A stretch of DNA of 64,000 bases from Pyropia yezoensis (Eukaryota; Rhodophyta; Bangiophyceae; Bangiales; Bangiaceae): assembly GCA_009829735.1 (NCBI GenBank), contig CM020619.1, positions 20,465,816 through 20,529,815 of the forward strand, given 5' to 3'. The position numbers and the translations under genes are program-made. The notes beneath the pieces were generated by a model. It worked only from the letters and a program-made list of their open reading frames with translations. It was not told the origin of the DNA and did not search any database. Shown in pieces: positions 1-10,280 of this stretch. Positions within the stretch are counted from its first letter, which is position 1; each line of letters opens with the position of its first letter.

Positions 1-1744
1 AGAGCTATCGCATCTGGCGCTGGGGGACCTGATACGTCAGTGCCGCAGAAAGGTTGGCAGATGCTGAGGATATCAACAGAGCTGCGGTAAGCACAGCGAG
101 ATAGGGTGGGGGGGAGGAGCACCAGTGAGAAGTTACCAGGATCGCGGCGACTGCAGTGACGTGTGGGCAACGTGGTTCCGCAGAAAATGACATCAGCGGG
201 GTAGTGAGGAGGTGGCACGTACGTAGGTATTGTCGCTGGTAAACTAGCGGAAGCCGCTTCATGATTGCGGCGACTGGAATGATCGCGAAGCGCCTCGTGG
301 ATACACCTTGATCGGGTAGCCCGGCCAGCGGAGAGAGGGGTGGTGTGGAAGCAGATGTGTAACAAACAAGCGGAGCGGCCACACATCGTGGAGGGCAGGG
401 CATGCGCGATGGGGCGCGGCGGTGTGGTAGAGAGGCTGGGGGAACTGATGGGAGCGAGCAGCTCGCGGAGCGGACCCTATGGAGTGGCGGGTTGAAGTAG
501 GATAACGGAGCGGAGGGGCTTGCCCGGCCAACTGGGCGCAGCTGTACGGCGCAGCGTGTCAATGGGCGAGTTGGTCAGGAGGCGATTGGCGCTGGGTCTG
601 TCGGAGGATTACAGACGGCGCTGATGCACACAGCAGCGGCGGCGCATGCGGTGGATTCCAGATGCTGCTACGGTGCACGCCTGGAAGCTTTTCTTTTCCT
701 TCTCTGTTTCTGTCCGGGAGTGGTCAAGCCCCTTGTTTTCGCACATAGATACATACACATGCGTTGCTCCTCTATCTAAACGGTGTGATGTCTGGGGAGA
801 AATTCACATATGTGAATCGTGTATTTCATGCATACACCGCATTTTGCCTCCCGTGCCCGCAGCCAAGCGCTTACGCATCACACAGCACACACCGCTACCC
901 TTCCCGCCCCGCACTGCAACCAGCCGCCCTACGTGAGGAGCGTACACTCCATCCTTCATCGTCATACACGCCACTCTGCACCCCACACTGTCTGCCGCAA
1001 CTTCACGCCGCACCCCCGTCGCGCTAAAGCGCCACTTACTGTACTCTAGCGCCACGCGTACACCTACTCCACCATGCGTCATCCTACAATCTCTTCCACC
1101 GTTGGAATTGTCGCCCACCGCCGCACGCATGCCCTCTCCGCCTGCAGCCGGTCCTCCGCTCCTCACCGTCCCTGAACCGAGGCCGCCCCCCGCCGCGCAA
1201 CGTTCTACCCCCGACGCCCGCAGAAGCCCCCGTCGCGCCCTACGGCCCCCGTACCAACCTTTCCGCTTCTTCCGGCCCCGCCCCGGTCTGTCCCGTCTTC
1301 AGTGGCTACATCCCCGGGTCTCACGCCGCCGTCACCGCCCTCGGCAGACCTGTAGCCGCAGACCGCGTCACGTCTCCTTTCCCGTGTCACCGCTTCCCCT
1401 GGCAGCCAACAGCCATCGCGCCCGCCGCCAAACCCACAGAGCGTGCATGCGGGCTGCATTTGTAAGCGGGGGGGGGGGGAGGACGACAGCACAAGCTGGT
1501 GGGTGAAAGTTGGGGCGTGGGGGAGGGTAACACAGTTGTGGGGGCTGGGGACGCGGCAGGGGGCCGGGGGCACGGGTGGCGAGCCGCCGCCGTCGCCAGC
1601 ACCACATCCGCCGCGCAAAATGCCGGGTGGGGGGGGGAGGGGAGCGCTGCCGCCGCTTCGCCTGGACCAACGGGAGGTGAAGCCAGTGGTCCCCGCCGTG
1701 CCGTCGATGGCTGGCCCGGGCAGGGGGACGGAAGCGGTGGCGTG
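1..1744. other. No supported gene (left flank)
   Basis: I see no family motif in any frame here. The open frames are short, overlapping and of biased composition. A G-run lies near 1469-1480 and mixed G-rich sequence runs to about 1640. The right border at about 1745 is where integrase-like sequence of element RE-C begins abruptly, so this is the sequence RE-C is broken against. Confidence 0.6.
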
Positions 1745-2147
1745 AATTTTGGGGTGCGAAGACTTGAGTTGCCCCTTCAAAGGGTGATACCCGTATCAAG
1801 AGTCCATCCGTTGATTCAGAGTAGCGACTATTCCGGTTCAGGTCCATCTGGTCGCGGAGCTCTATGCAATGAGGATCCTTGAACTGTGCCCCCAACATCC
1901 GGTGAATGGTTACTGGCTGATGGGCTTCAGGCGACTCGTATAGAGGAGTGCGCCAACCACGTCCGACGTTCGGGAGGATAAAACATGGTATTTCCTCCGG
2001 GATAGGGTCCATATCGGCTGCAGGAGTCTCCAACCGGAACATGGTGTCGGCGCAGTGGTACTCCCTCCCTGCTCTGGTGTACACATTGCAATTGAACTAC
2101 GAGAGGCGTAGACAGGACCGGGCGACCGTTCCTTGGTTGCTGTCCAT
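1745..2147 (-). pseudogene. pol: RE-C integrase N-terminal remnant
   Basis: Sequence on the minus strand from about 2084 to 1745 contains AQFKDPHCIELRDQ and DGLLIRVSPFEGATQV. These are typical of the linker between RNase H and the integrase zinc finger in this element class. The similarity stops at about 1745, before any H-H-C-C residues, so the integrase core is absent. It lies in a different frame from the RNase H upstream, showing a further indel near 2150-2250. Confidence 0.65.
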
Positions 2148-4306
2148 TCATAGCAGCCACCTTAAGCTGGTGTGGTTCGTCCGCATGAAATTCTCTTGTC
2201 CTTCCAGATAGGGGCGTAACAGGAAACAGGCCCGGACAACTGCCAAGCACTCGCGGTCCGTCGTGAAATAGTTCTTCCCTGCTGGAGTCAAGACGCGACT
2301 GAAGTAGCGCACCGGGAGGAAGTGCCCATCAGGTTGTTTCTGGAGTAGAGAACACCCCACCTGGACGCCACAGGCGTCAGTCTCTAGAACAAGCTGGCCC
2401 TCCCGCTTGGGTAGCGCCAGTACTGGAGTCGTGTTCAGGCGCTTCTTGAGCACCTCGAAGGCGGCTGTCTGCTTCTCATCGAACACTAGGAGTTGTGCAG
2501 GAAGCTTCTTGCTGGAGAGCTTGGTCAACGGACTGGCAATCAGAGCGTAATTTTGTACAAACCGGCGGTAGACGTTGCACACTCCCTGAAAGCCGTTGAG
2601 ATCCGTCTGGGCTATAGGTTGCCGGGCTTGCCGAAGGGCCTTGATAATCTTCTCGTTGACCCGAAGCTCCCCCGGGCTCAGCACGTGCCCCACGTATTCA
2701 ACCTCGGTCTCAAACAGGTGGCACTTCTCTGCCTTCGGGGTAGCTTCAGCCTCGGAAAGGAGTGCAAAAACCTCTTGGAGGTGCTCTAAGTGTTCCGCCG
2801 GGGTCTTGGAGAACACGATGATATCATCGATGTACACCAGTCGTATCCTCCTTCTTAGTCCCTACATGATGATGTCAATCGCTCTCAGGAAGGTAGCCGG
2901 AGCATTAGTGAGGCCGAATAGAACACGCTTGCACAGGAATAGCCCCATATGGCACGTGAAGGTGGTTTTGTCCTTATCCTCGTCGGCCAGAGGGATCTGT
3001 CAGGATCCGGCGTTCCAATGCAGAGTCGAAAAGAGAGTGGCGTCACCGAGAAAGTCGATGCAAGCATCCATCCGGGTTATCGGGTATTCATCCTTGACCG
3101 TCATCTCGTTCAGGCGCCTGTTGTCGACGCAGAAACGGAAGTGACCGCCAGGTTTAGGGACGACCACCACCGGGAAGGCCCACTCGTTATCTGAGGACTC
3201 TATCACATCCATCTTGAGCATCTTGTTAACTTGCTTCTCAATCTCATCCAAGCGATGTGGTCCAGCCCGATATGGTTGCAGGTGTACTGGCTTAGCATCC
3301 GGCTTAAGCTGAATCCGATATTTGCTGGCGTCCATCTTGCGCAGCTCTCCAGACCACAGGTGCCGACACTCTTGGAGAAGAATTTCCAGATCCTCCTTAA
3401 GTTCAGGAAGAACATTTTCTTCCTTGACATTCGGCAGCTTGGGTGGTGCTAGTTCGGGCATTGGGGCAACGCCGACAGCCTGTGCTTGTTCCGGAGGTAC
3501 GCCCAGGGCGGCTAAGTTGGATGTCAGCTCTTGTTGCAGGTTCAAGAGGTCCTCCTTGTTCAGGGCACGGACAGAGCCTCGATAAGGTTCTGCCTTTACA
3601 ACTCGAGTGCCCTTGGCGAGGGTTATGGGTTTCCCGCTCACGTTGACGATCAGGACGGAGAATGGGGCGTGCCTTTCCACCTTTTTGTGATGCCCATGTG
3701 CCAAGTACAACTGGTGCTTCGCCAGATACTCCATGCGTCTGTAGATCGGGCATTGCATTGAACCGTCGTCCGGCTGGTCACTAGAACCTTGGCTTCCGAG
3801 CGAGGAGGAAGAGCCACTGGCTTGAAAAGTGCTAAAGTAGAAGGTAGGACACGATCCTTCTTGCTCTTGACTACAAGATCCTTGGTGTCCAGAACCTCCA
3901 GCACCGGCGACACAAACCCATGGTTGAACTGCACCTTTCTTTTTTCTGGCTGGATGCTCTGGACATGCTGCTTGTGGAGGTCCCAGCCTAGGATGAAGGG
4001 GACTGAGAGGGTCTTGACTACGAGAAAGGGAAAAAGCATTGGTCCATTGTTGACAAAGACTGTGACATGAAGGCGGCCAAGCGGTCCTAAAGTTTGACTC
4101 GAGGCGTCTACAATCCGGATTTTGGTAGGGGCTCTCCGGGATTGTCGGCGCCAGCCCGGAGGTAGCAGGTTCTCAGTGATGACGCTTGTTCCAGCTCCCC
4201 TGTCGACCACCGGAGTAGCAGTCTCGGGAAGGCTATCATCTACAGGCATAGGAGCATTAATCTTGAGGTTATCATAACGCAGGACGATCAAGGTCCCCTT
4301 GAACAA
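2148..4306 (-). pseudogene. pol: RE-C pol remnant: protease, reverse transcriptase, RNase H
   Basis: The protease part (about 4306-3760) has a retropepsin-like PVVDRGAGTSVI segment in which the D-T/S-G active site reads D-R-G, so the protease is probably inactive. The RT fingers/palm follow (about 3758-3000) with GHFRFCVDNRRLNE and a broken HWNAGS-stop where a Trp codon is expected. A second stop lies just before the YIDDIIVFSK catalytic box (near 2837-2808). The connection (CNVYRRF) and RNase H (LVLETDACG, YFSR, DREC) follow to about 2148. At least two nonsense codons and one frame change inactivate it. The domain order is that of Ty3/gypsy Pol, which normally copies the RNA and cuts the polyprotein. 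Confidence 0.85.
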
Positions 4307-4434
4307 ACAGGGTGTCCAGGCGGCTACCGGTTGAGCAGGTAACTGCCGTCCCTTCTCCCGGCACGCAAAGGGGGAACAGTAAGAAGTACCCTGCCGTCGA
4401 ATATTCGGGAAGCCACTTGGGGAGAGCGCCCGCT

Positions 4435-5185
4435 CTACTCGTTTCCCGAGCCCGAGGATCTTTTGGAGGTCTCCGTCGCCAGGTCAATGTCCGTAGGAGC
4501 CTCCTTGGTCAGAGCCTCGGTGATGCTCTGCAGCATTGCCACCCGAACCGCGTGTACCTGTGCCTTGTTCGACATGGTAGGCGCTTGCCGGTCACCCCAG
4601 TTGACCGTCTTAGCGAACACTAGTCTTTGACGCTTGAGCTTCTCCTGGGGATCATTAGGGACGGTCGGGCTCTGGTAAAGCAGATGGTCCTCCTCCTGGC
4701 ACAGCGAGCAAGACCGGAAACGCTGGTTCTTGACTTGTTCAGGGGCCACCAAGGAAGGCTGCTCTATGAAGACGAAGCGACCCAACTTGTCCCCTGACGC
4801 CACGGGAGAGGTCTCGCCAACAGAGAGTACCGGTATTGGGTTATCGCCTCCCTTATACGTCTCGGGTCCGGGACGAACTCACGACAACGGCTTGGAAGTC
4901 GACTCCATGGGGGCCTTGAGTGCCTTGGCTTGCCGGTACGTGCTCTGGGTGTAGGCCATCAGCTGCTGGAAGGCATGCTCTGGGTGTTCCTGGTTGTAGT
5001 TCTCAGCATCAACTTGAACAAAATCAGAGAACCCTTCCATTAAGATCATCTTAAGCCTGTCCTCAGCGAAAACTTTGCAACAAGCCTCGCTCATCTCCCG
5101 GACACGGCTGGCGAAGGCCTCTGCAGTCTCTTGTCGCTCCATGGTTGCCCGGTCCAATTTTCCCACCGCCTTGCGCAGGGAGTCC
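4435..5185 (-). pseudogene. gag: RE-C gag remnant
   Basis: Two reading-frame pieces (about 5185-4879 and 4803-4435) form the remains of a capsid-type Gag. The first contains a helical segment with a DRATMERQETAEAF-like stretch, typical of Ty3 Gag. The second has a CSLCQEEDH segment that matches a CCHC zinc knuckle (C-x2-C-x4-H-x4-C) except that the last Cys position is Ser. The 5' part is missing because the RE-A LTR starts at 5186. The frame break between the pieces and the lost knuckle Cys make a functional product unlikely. Gag would normally form the particle that packages element RNA in the cytoplasm. Confidence 0.7.
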
Positions 5186-5547
5186 TGTAGCAATATGGAT
5201 GACCGTGTTGTGATCCTAATATAGGGGGACTACTTCTAACCCTTAACATTCAATTCGGGAGTCCGCATTGGTCACGGTACCTACAATATACGTATGACCA
5301 GAGGGACTTGCATCTTGTGGTGGAGGGTAGTTAGTAGTGTCTCCGCGGGTTTATAACGAGGGGGCCGTCGGCGGATCCACTGCCGGCCATGGTGGAACAA
5401 CAAACCCCTCTCATTTGGGCTCCCATCTTCGTCCCGTGGCTTGCGCTCCAAGGACAGCAACCTCGGCCTCCCGGTGACGTTGGTGCCGATCCCCCTTGGT
5501 GAGTGTTCCCTGAGAGTGGACGTGCAACGGCTCCCTACTGTGCTACA
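5186..5547 (+). repeat. RE-A copy 1 5' LTR (362 bp)
   Basis: It starts TGTAGCA and ends TGCTACA, an inverted terminal pair, and aligns along its whole length with the LTRs at 25175-25538 and 44153-44513. The 5 bases before it are AGTCC inside RE-C gag. The partner 3' LTR is not in place because the element is truncated. Confidence 0.92.
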
Positions 5548-5548
5548 T

Positions 5549-5570
5549 TTGTGGAGCAGCAGGGGACGGG
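5549..5570 (+). other. RE-A copy 1 primer-binding-site region
   Basis: The internal sequence directly after the LTR contains GGAGCAGCAGGGGAC at 5553-5567, six bases in from the LTR end. The same 15 bases sit at the same distance from the LTR in RE-A copy 2 and in RE-B. The position fits a tRNA primer-binding site. I could not assign the tRNA. Confidence 0.55.
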
Positions 5571-5773
5571 TTTCCGTCACCCTTGTGGTGACCCCGTCTT
5601 CGGCCCTGGCACACAAATAGGGATCCGGTCCTTTTCTTGTACTCTTGGTGATGCGATCTGGTTAATTATGTTGAGTGGTTACGTTTGACTGCGATCTACT
5701 ATCCCTCCCCCCCAAACTACCCCCGCGCTCTCTTACTCGTGGTGACCGTTACGTCGGTTGACTGATTGTGACT

Positions 5774-7870
5774 ATGACTACCCAAGAGACGGGAAACGTT
5801 CAAGATGACGGATCGGCGTCGACGCCGACCCCGGAGCTGAACCCGGGAACCGGGATCGGTAATCCGATCGACAACATTGAGAGGCCGATGCTCTCCGGAG
5901 CCGGGTCGATGTTCAGTACGGCGCGGACGGCCGGGGGCGGCGGACCGCCTCAACCGTCTTCTGCCGACCTCACTCCGCCGCCACCTTCACCAGGGGATTC
6001 CCTTACGGCATCGTTGGCTCGCATAGAGGCCCGGTTTCCCGGGCTCGACGCCCGTCAAGAGCGTACGGAGGACGCAATGGCAATGCTGATGTCAACACGC
6101 CACACGACGGTACCCCGTCGAGTTCCTCCCACACCGGCACGGTTCGAACCGGCCGGACTACTTTCGGAGTCCACCAGGGTCGACCTCGGTGTTGCTACTC
6201 CTGGACAACCCCCGGATACGGCGGGTTGTGGATCCGCCTCATCAGCCGAGTCGGAGCGTAGCCACACGGAGAGCTACGCTTGGAGCACCCAGAGCGGACT
6301 CCGCGGACATGGTTCGGCGGATACTTACGCCGGGACAGAGTCGGCGATGGGGGAAGGTGGTACCCTATCGCAGTACCCCCTCGACGACGGAAGCCAAGCA
6401 ACTCGGGTACCCCAGGCACCGAGGCCGGAAGTTCCAGCGTCACTGGTGCAAGCTATGACAGCGCAGGTTACTGCGAGCTTAATGAAGCGGATGGAGTCCG
6501 ATGAGTTTACTCATCAACTGGCCAAGCGACTGGATATCCAGGACGTTGACACGGAGATTTTCGACGAAGTCTTCAGGTCGGTACTGACTCCTGAACGTTA
6601 TCGTTTGGAAGACCGATCCACTACCGAATCGGAATCGATGCGTACTACCTCGCATCGAGCGATCCGCTCTATGCAGACCCTTACGAAGGGAGTCCCTATG
6701 TTCGGGGGCCCGAACGGACGCCCGTTGGCAGTCATTGGCTTCCTGACTAGCTTCAAGGCAGCCGCAGACAAGGCACTCGGTAACGAGGGACTAGCCCTGG
6801 AATTCCTCCAGTTCTTTGTTGATGAACGGGTACAAGGCATCCTCCGCCAGGCATCCCCGATGCAGGAAATGAGGGTCGCAGCCACACCCGTGGACTACCG
6901 TGGTATTTTGCAGGAGCTGCTGAGCAGCTAACTCAGCGAGGACAAGTGCGAAGACCACTACCGGGCCCTTCGCACCGCCACCGCCCAGTCCTTGGAGGAT
7001 AAGGAGATGTTCGGTCGCCGGATCCAAGAGCTCGACTACGGGCTGGGGAAGCTCTTCGGAGAAGAGGAGCTACGGGCCTTCCTGTTCGCAGGAGTACCCA
7101 ACTACGTGCGGACATTCGCAAGGGGCGCCAATACGGCCCGGACGAACTGCAGTCGACTGATGAACAAGTGCAAGTCCCTGGCGGTACCGAGGCAAGAGAA
7201 GGTGGAACGTAAGGCCACAACAGTACTGGTGGCAACTGAGTATGTCCCTACGGGTGAAGATGCACCTCTGGTCGACCAGCAGGGCGATCTGTTGCTACCG
7301 GCGACGCCGGTGATTGATGAGCAAGGTACGGTAGCGTACATCCCCCCGGCTGGGACCCAGTTCGAGGTCAGCGAGGGAGCGGGACGGCGCGCTCCGTATG
7401 TGCGGACTACGGGGTATGCCCCGGTTACGGGTAACCCCCACCCACCCCTGCCGAAATGGGCGGTGCGCAGGGAGGCACCTCCGCACATCGCGGGTAGGAC
7501 CAACCGGCTGGGGGAGTCCATGTTCCGTTTGGCACCGGGACCCAAGGCTTACCAAGGGGCGGGCACTCGGGCGCCCGAGGCAGGCAACCGGACCTATGGA
7601 GCCAACCCGACGCGGACGCCCGGGACGGCCGGCATTTCCGGATATAGGTTGTGCGGAGACCCCCAACACTGGGTGTCCTCATGCCCGCTCATCCCGGAGG
7701 AGTCTCGAAGGGCAGCGGCGCAACGCAAGGCATCCACTGGGGTGTTTCCCGCCAGAGCACCGGCCCCGGGTAGGCAGCAAGCTCCAGGAGGAGTACTAGC
7801 AGTCGAGGAGGCACCTCCTCTCCCGGATATCCCGGAAGACAGTTCCCGGCCAAGCGCGGGAAACGCGTGA
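5774..7870 (+). pseudogene. gag: RE-A copy 1 gag
   Basis: The ATG at 5774 follows a leader of about 220 bases. The N-terminal 200 residues are Ser/Thr/Pro/Gly-rich. A helical capsid-like part follows (PASLVQAMTAQV, THQLAKRLDIQD, FGGPNGRPLAVIGFL). The frame is interrupted by TAA at 6929-6931, where copy 2 has a Tyr codon, and then continues in the same frame to TGA at 7868-7870. Near the end, YRLCGDPQHWVSSCP matches a CCHC zinc knuckle except that the first Cys is Tyr. The final codons GGA AAC GCG TGA overlap the start of the pol frame (GTGA). Apart from the one stop the gene is complete, with the knuckle region that copy 2 has lost. Confidence 0.85.
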
Positions 7871-10247
7871 GAGCAAGGACGACACGGGGTTGCTGGGGCA
7901 ACCCTAGCAAGCCACCCCGGACTGCCGCAAGGAAAGCCCCACGGAGAGCGCGGTTGAGCCGACGCCGCATCAACCCCCAGGTACACCTTCCGGCCCCGAC
8001 GACACGGCGTCCGGGGAATGATGACCAACCTCCAAGGTTGGGAGGCGAGGACGGGAATCCCCGTCACGTTGAAACAGACAAGGGCCCTGTCCAGGATGCC
8101 CGAGCTACACCGGATATCGGTGTAGGCCACGTACTGTTCACCTTGGAGAACTTTAAGGTATCAGCCACACTGGGGGTTGACCCCCAGTCGACCCGATCGT
8201 ATTACCCTGTACTGGATAAAGGGGCAGGGCCGAACCTTGTCCGGAAGGATACCCTCCCGGACAAGTGGCTCCCGCGAGTCATAGTGACTCGGGGACCCAC
8301 GATCAAGGATGCGAATGGTCTTCTCACTCGTACGACCGCAGCGATGTCGCTGCGGGCCACCATCGGGGACCGCACCACGGAAGTCGACTTCCTGGTATGT
8401 GAGACTCTATCTGTGCCCTGCATACTGGGGTGCACCTTAATCAACGTTCACGTGAATGCAATCCGGCCGGGCCGGAGGACCGTTGAGCTACAAGAGGCCG
8501 ACGGGACGAAGAGAGGACAGACAGCTATCGTCCGGGACCTGACGCCACAATGGGGCCACGTTAACGTGGCTGAGGTATACGCAAGCGTAGAGCCGAAGAC
8601 ACTCCGGCTGTCCAAGCGGAATCGCTTCGAGCCGTCATCGGAGACAGTCCTCCCGGTTAACTGTGACTTAGCAGGCATGTGCAGAGTCCAGTCCAACCTA
8701 CGAACCTACAAGCGACATGGGTTGACCATGGCCAACGGTATCGTAGACCTCCCAGCGGGGGGGTCATCACTGCTCGTGATGGCAAACTATCGCCGTAAGG
8801 CAGTCACCCTTTCGAAAGGGACTATCCTCGGGATCGCAGAGCTCTACGAAGGAGACATCCTTACCCCTGACAAGGAAGGTCAAGTGGAACCACTTCAGGT
8901 ACTGGCGGTCGCCGAGCCCACCGAGTTGAAGGAACCCGACGCCGGGAAGCCTAATCAATCACCAGCTCCGGCGAATATTCCGCCAAAGGACCAAGATGCC
9001 TTGAAGGCACTGGCCGAGGCTGACCGTGACCACCTTCCCCCTTCGGTAGCTGAAGGGTACGACGGATGCTAAGAAAGCATGACGTCATGTGGACCAGCGG
9101 GGCGCTGGGTACCATTAGGGCAACCCAACACCGTATAGACCTTGTACCAAGTGCACGACCAGCGCGGTCTCAACCGCATCGCGCGGGACCTATGCAACGA
9201 GAGATCGTCGATGGAGAAGTGAAGAGGAGGAGCTAAGCTAAGGTGATCCGACCTTCGATGTCGGAGGGGGGCGCCGCAGTCGTTATCGTACCGAAGAAGG
9301 ATCAAACCCCTCGGTTCTGCATCGATTATCGACGCCTCAACTTGGTTACCAAGAAAGACTCATACCCTTTACCAAGGATGGACGAGTGTATCGACTCCCT
9401 GGGGAAAGCCACAGTGCGTACCACTATCGACTGAAATGCCGGGTACTGGCAGATCCCAGTTGCAGAGGAGGATATCCCCAAGAGAGCGTTCGTCTGTCAC
9501 AGTGGAGTGTACGAGCTCCTAAGGATGCCCTTCGGATTGTCCGACGCCCCCGCTACATTACAGCGGGCCATCGAAATTATACTGTCGGGAGTGCAGTGGC
9601 GTAACTGCCTGGTGTACCTGGACGATGTCATCGTCTTCTGGCGTAACATGGATGACCTTGTGCAACATGTCGACGAGGTACTCACCATCTTGCGGAACGC
9701 CGGGGAAACTGTGCGTCTCAAGAAGTGCGCCTTCTTGCAACAAACCGTGGAGTATCTGGGTCACCAGATCACACCAGGTAAACTGGGAGTGCTCGAAGCT
9801 AGTACCCGGGCACTCCGGGATGCGCGATACCCGACCGTCTAGACACAGCTGAAAAGCTTCCTAGGGATGTGCAACGTATACCGTCGGCTCGTCAAGGGCT
9901 TCGCTCGTATAGCCAAACCGTTAACGGCTCTGACGAGCAGCGCCTTCCAAAGGTACTACAACCTCCCTCGCCGACCGAGGGAGAGGCATTCGAGCTTCTC
10001 CAGCAAGCTCTGCTAGCCCCACCGATGCTTGCGTTGCCGCATAGACGCGGGACCTTCGTCATCGACGTCGATGCCTGCGATATCCAAGTGGGATGCACCC
10101 TGCTACAGGAAGAGACACTCATCGGTACCGATAATGCTATCCCGGACCTACATCCGGTGGGGCACTTCAGTCGGACACTCAACCCTGCTGAGCGCAACTA
10201 TAGTGCCACCGAGCGCGAGTGCCTCGGAGTCATATGGGCAGTGCAAC
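7867..10247 (+). pseudogene. pol: RE-A copy 1 pol remnant: protease, RT, partial RNase H
   Basis: The frame opens at 7867, overlapping the gag stop. The protease region (about 8100-8450) has YPVLDKGAGPNLV, with Lys replacing the Thr of the D-T-G site seen in copy 2. The frame is lost near 9057 by a single missing G relative to copy 2. RT continues with TPRFCIDYRRLN (about 9310-9345), TGA at 9433 where copy 2 has Cys, YLDDVIVFW (about 9616-9642), and TAG at 9841-9843 just before the CNVYRR connection. The same TAG is present in copy 2. RNase H (IDVDACD, HFSR, ERECLGVIWA) ends at the truncation after 10247. It is not able to make a full polyprotein. Confidence 0.88.
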
Positions 10248-10253
10248 GTTACA

Positions 10254-10280
10254 GCCGGTCGGACCTTCTGGCCGACCGGC
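10254..10280. repeat. Perfect 9-bp inverted repeat at the RE-A truncation
   Basis: GCCGGTCGG at 10254-10262 and its complement at 10272-10280 are separated by 9 bases. It lies 6 bases beyond the point where RE-A copy 1 breaks off. It could form a hairpin, but no function can be shown. Confidence 0.6.

Larger units (their letters stand above)
1745..5185 (-). mobile_element. RE-C: truncated Ty3/gypsy retrotransposon
   Basis: Read on the minus strand the order is gag, protease, reverse transcriptase, RNase H and the start of integrase, which is the Ty3/gypsy order. The element enters at 5185, where it is cut by the 5' LTR of another element (RE-A copy 1). It ends near 1745, just before the integrase H2C2 zinc finger would be expected. 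No LTR of its own is visible. Several stops and frame changes show it is dead. Its gag and pol differ clearly from RE-A and RE-B, so it is a third family. Confidence 0.85.
5186..10247 (+). mobile_element. RE-A copy 1: 3'-truncated Ty3/gypsy element
   Basis: It begins with an LTR (5186-5547), then gag, protease, RT and RNase H on the plus strand, all closely matching RE-A copy 2 at 25175. Similarity to copy 2 stops exactly after 10247, inside RNase H; integrase, the antisense ORF and the 3' LTR are missing. It is inserted in the gag of RE-C, which runs the other way. Stops and a 1-base loss inactivate it. About 5.06 kb remain of an element that is about 9.96 kb long in copy 2. Confidence 0.9.
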
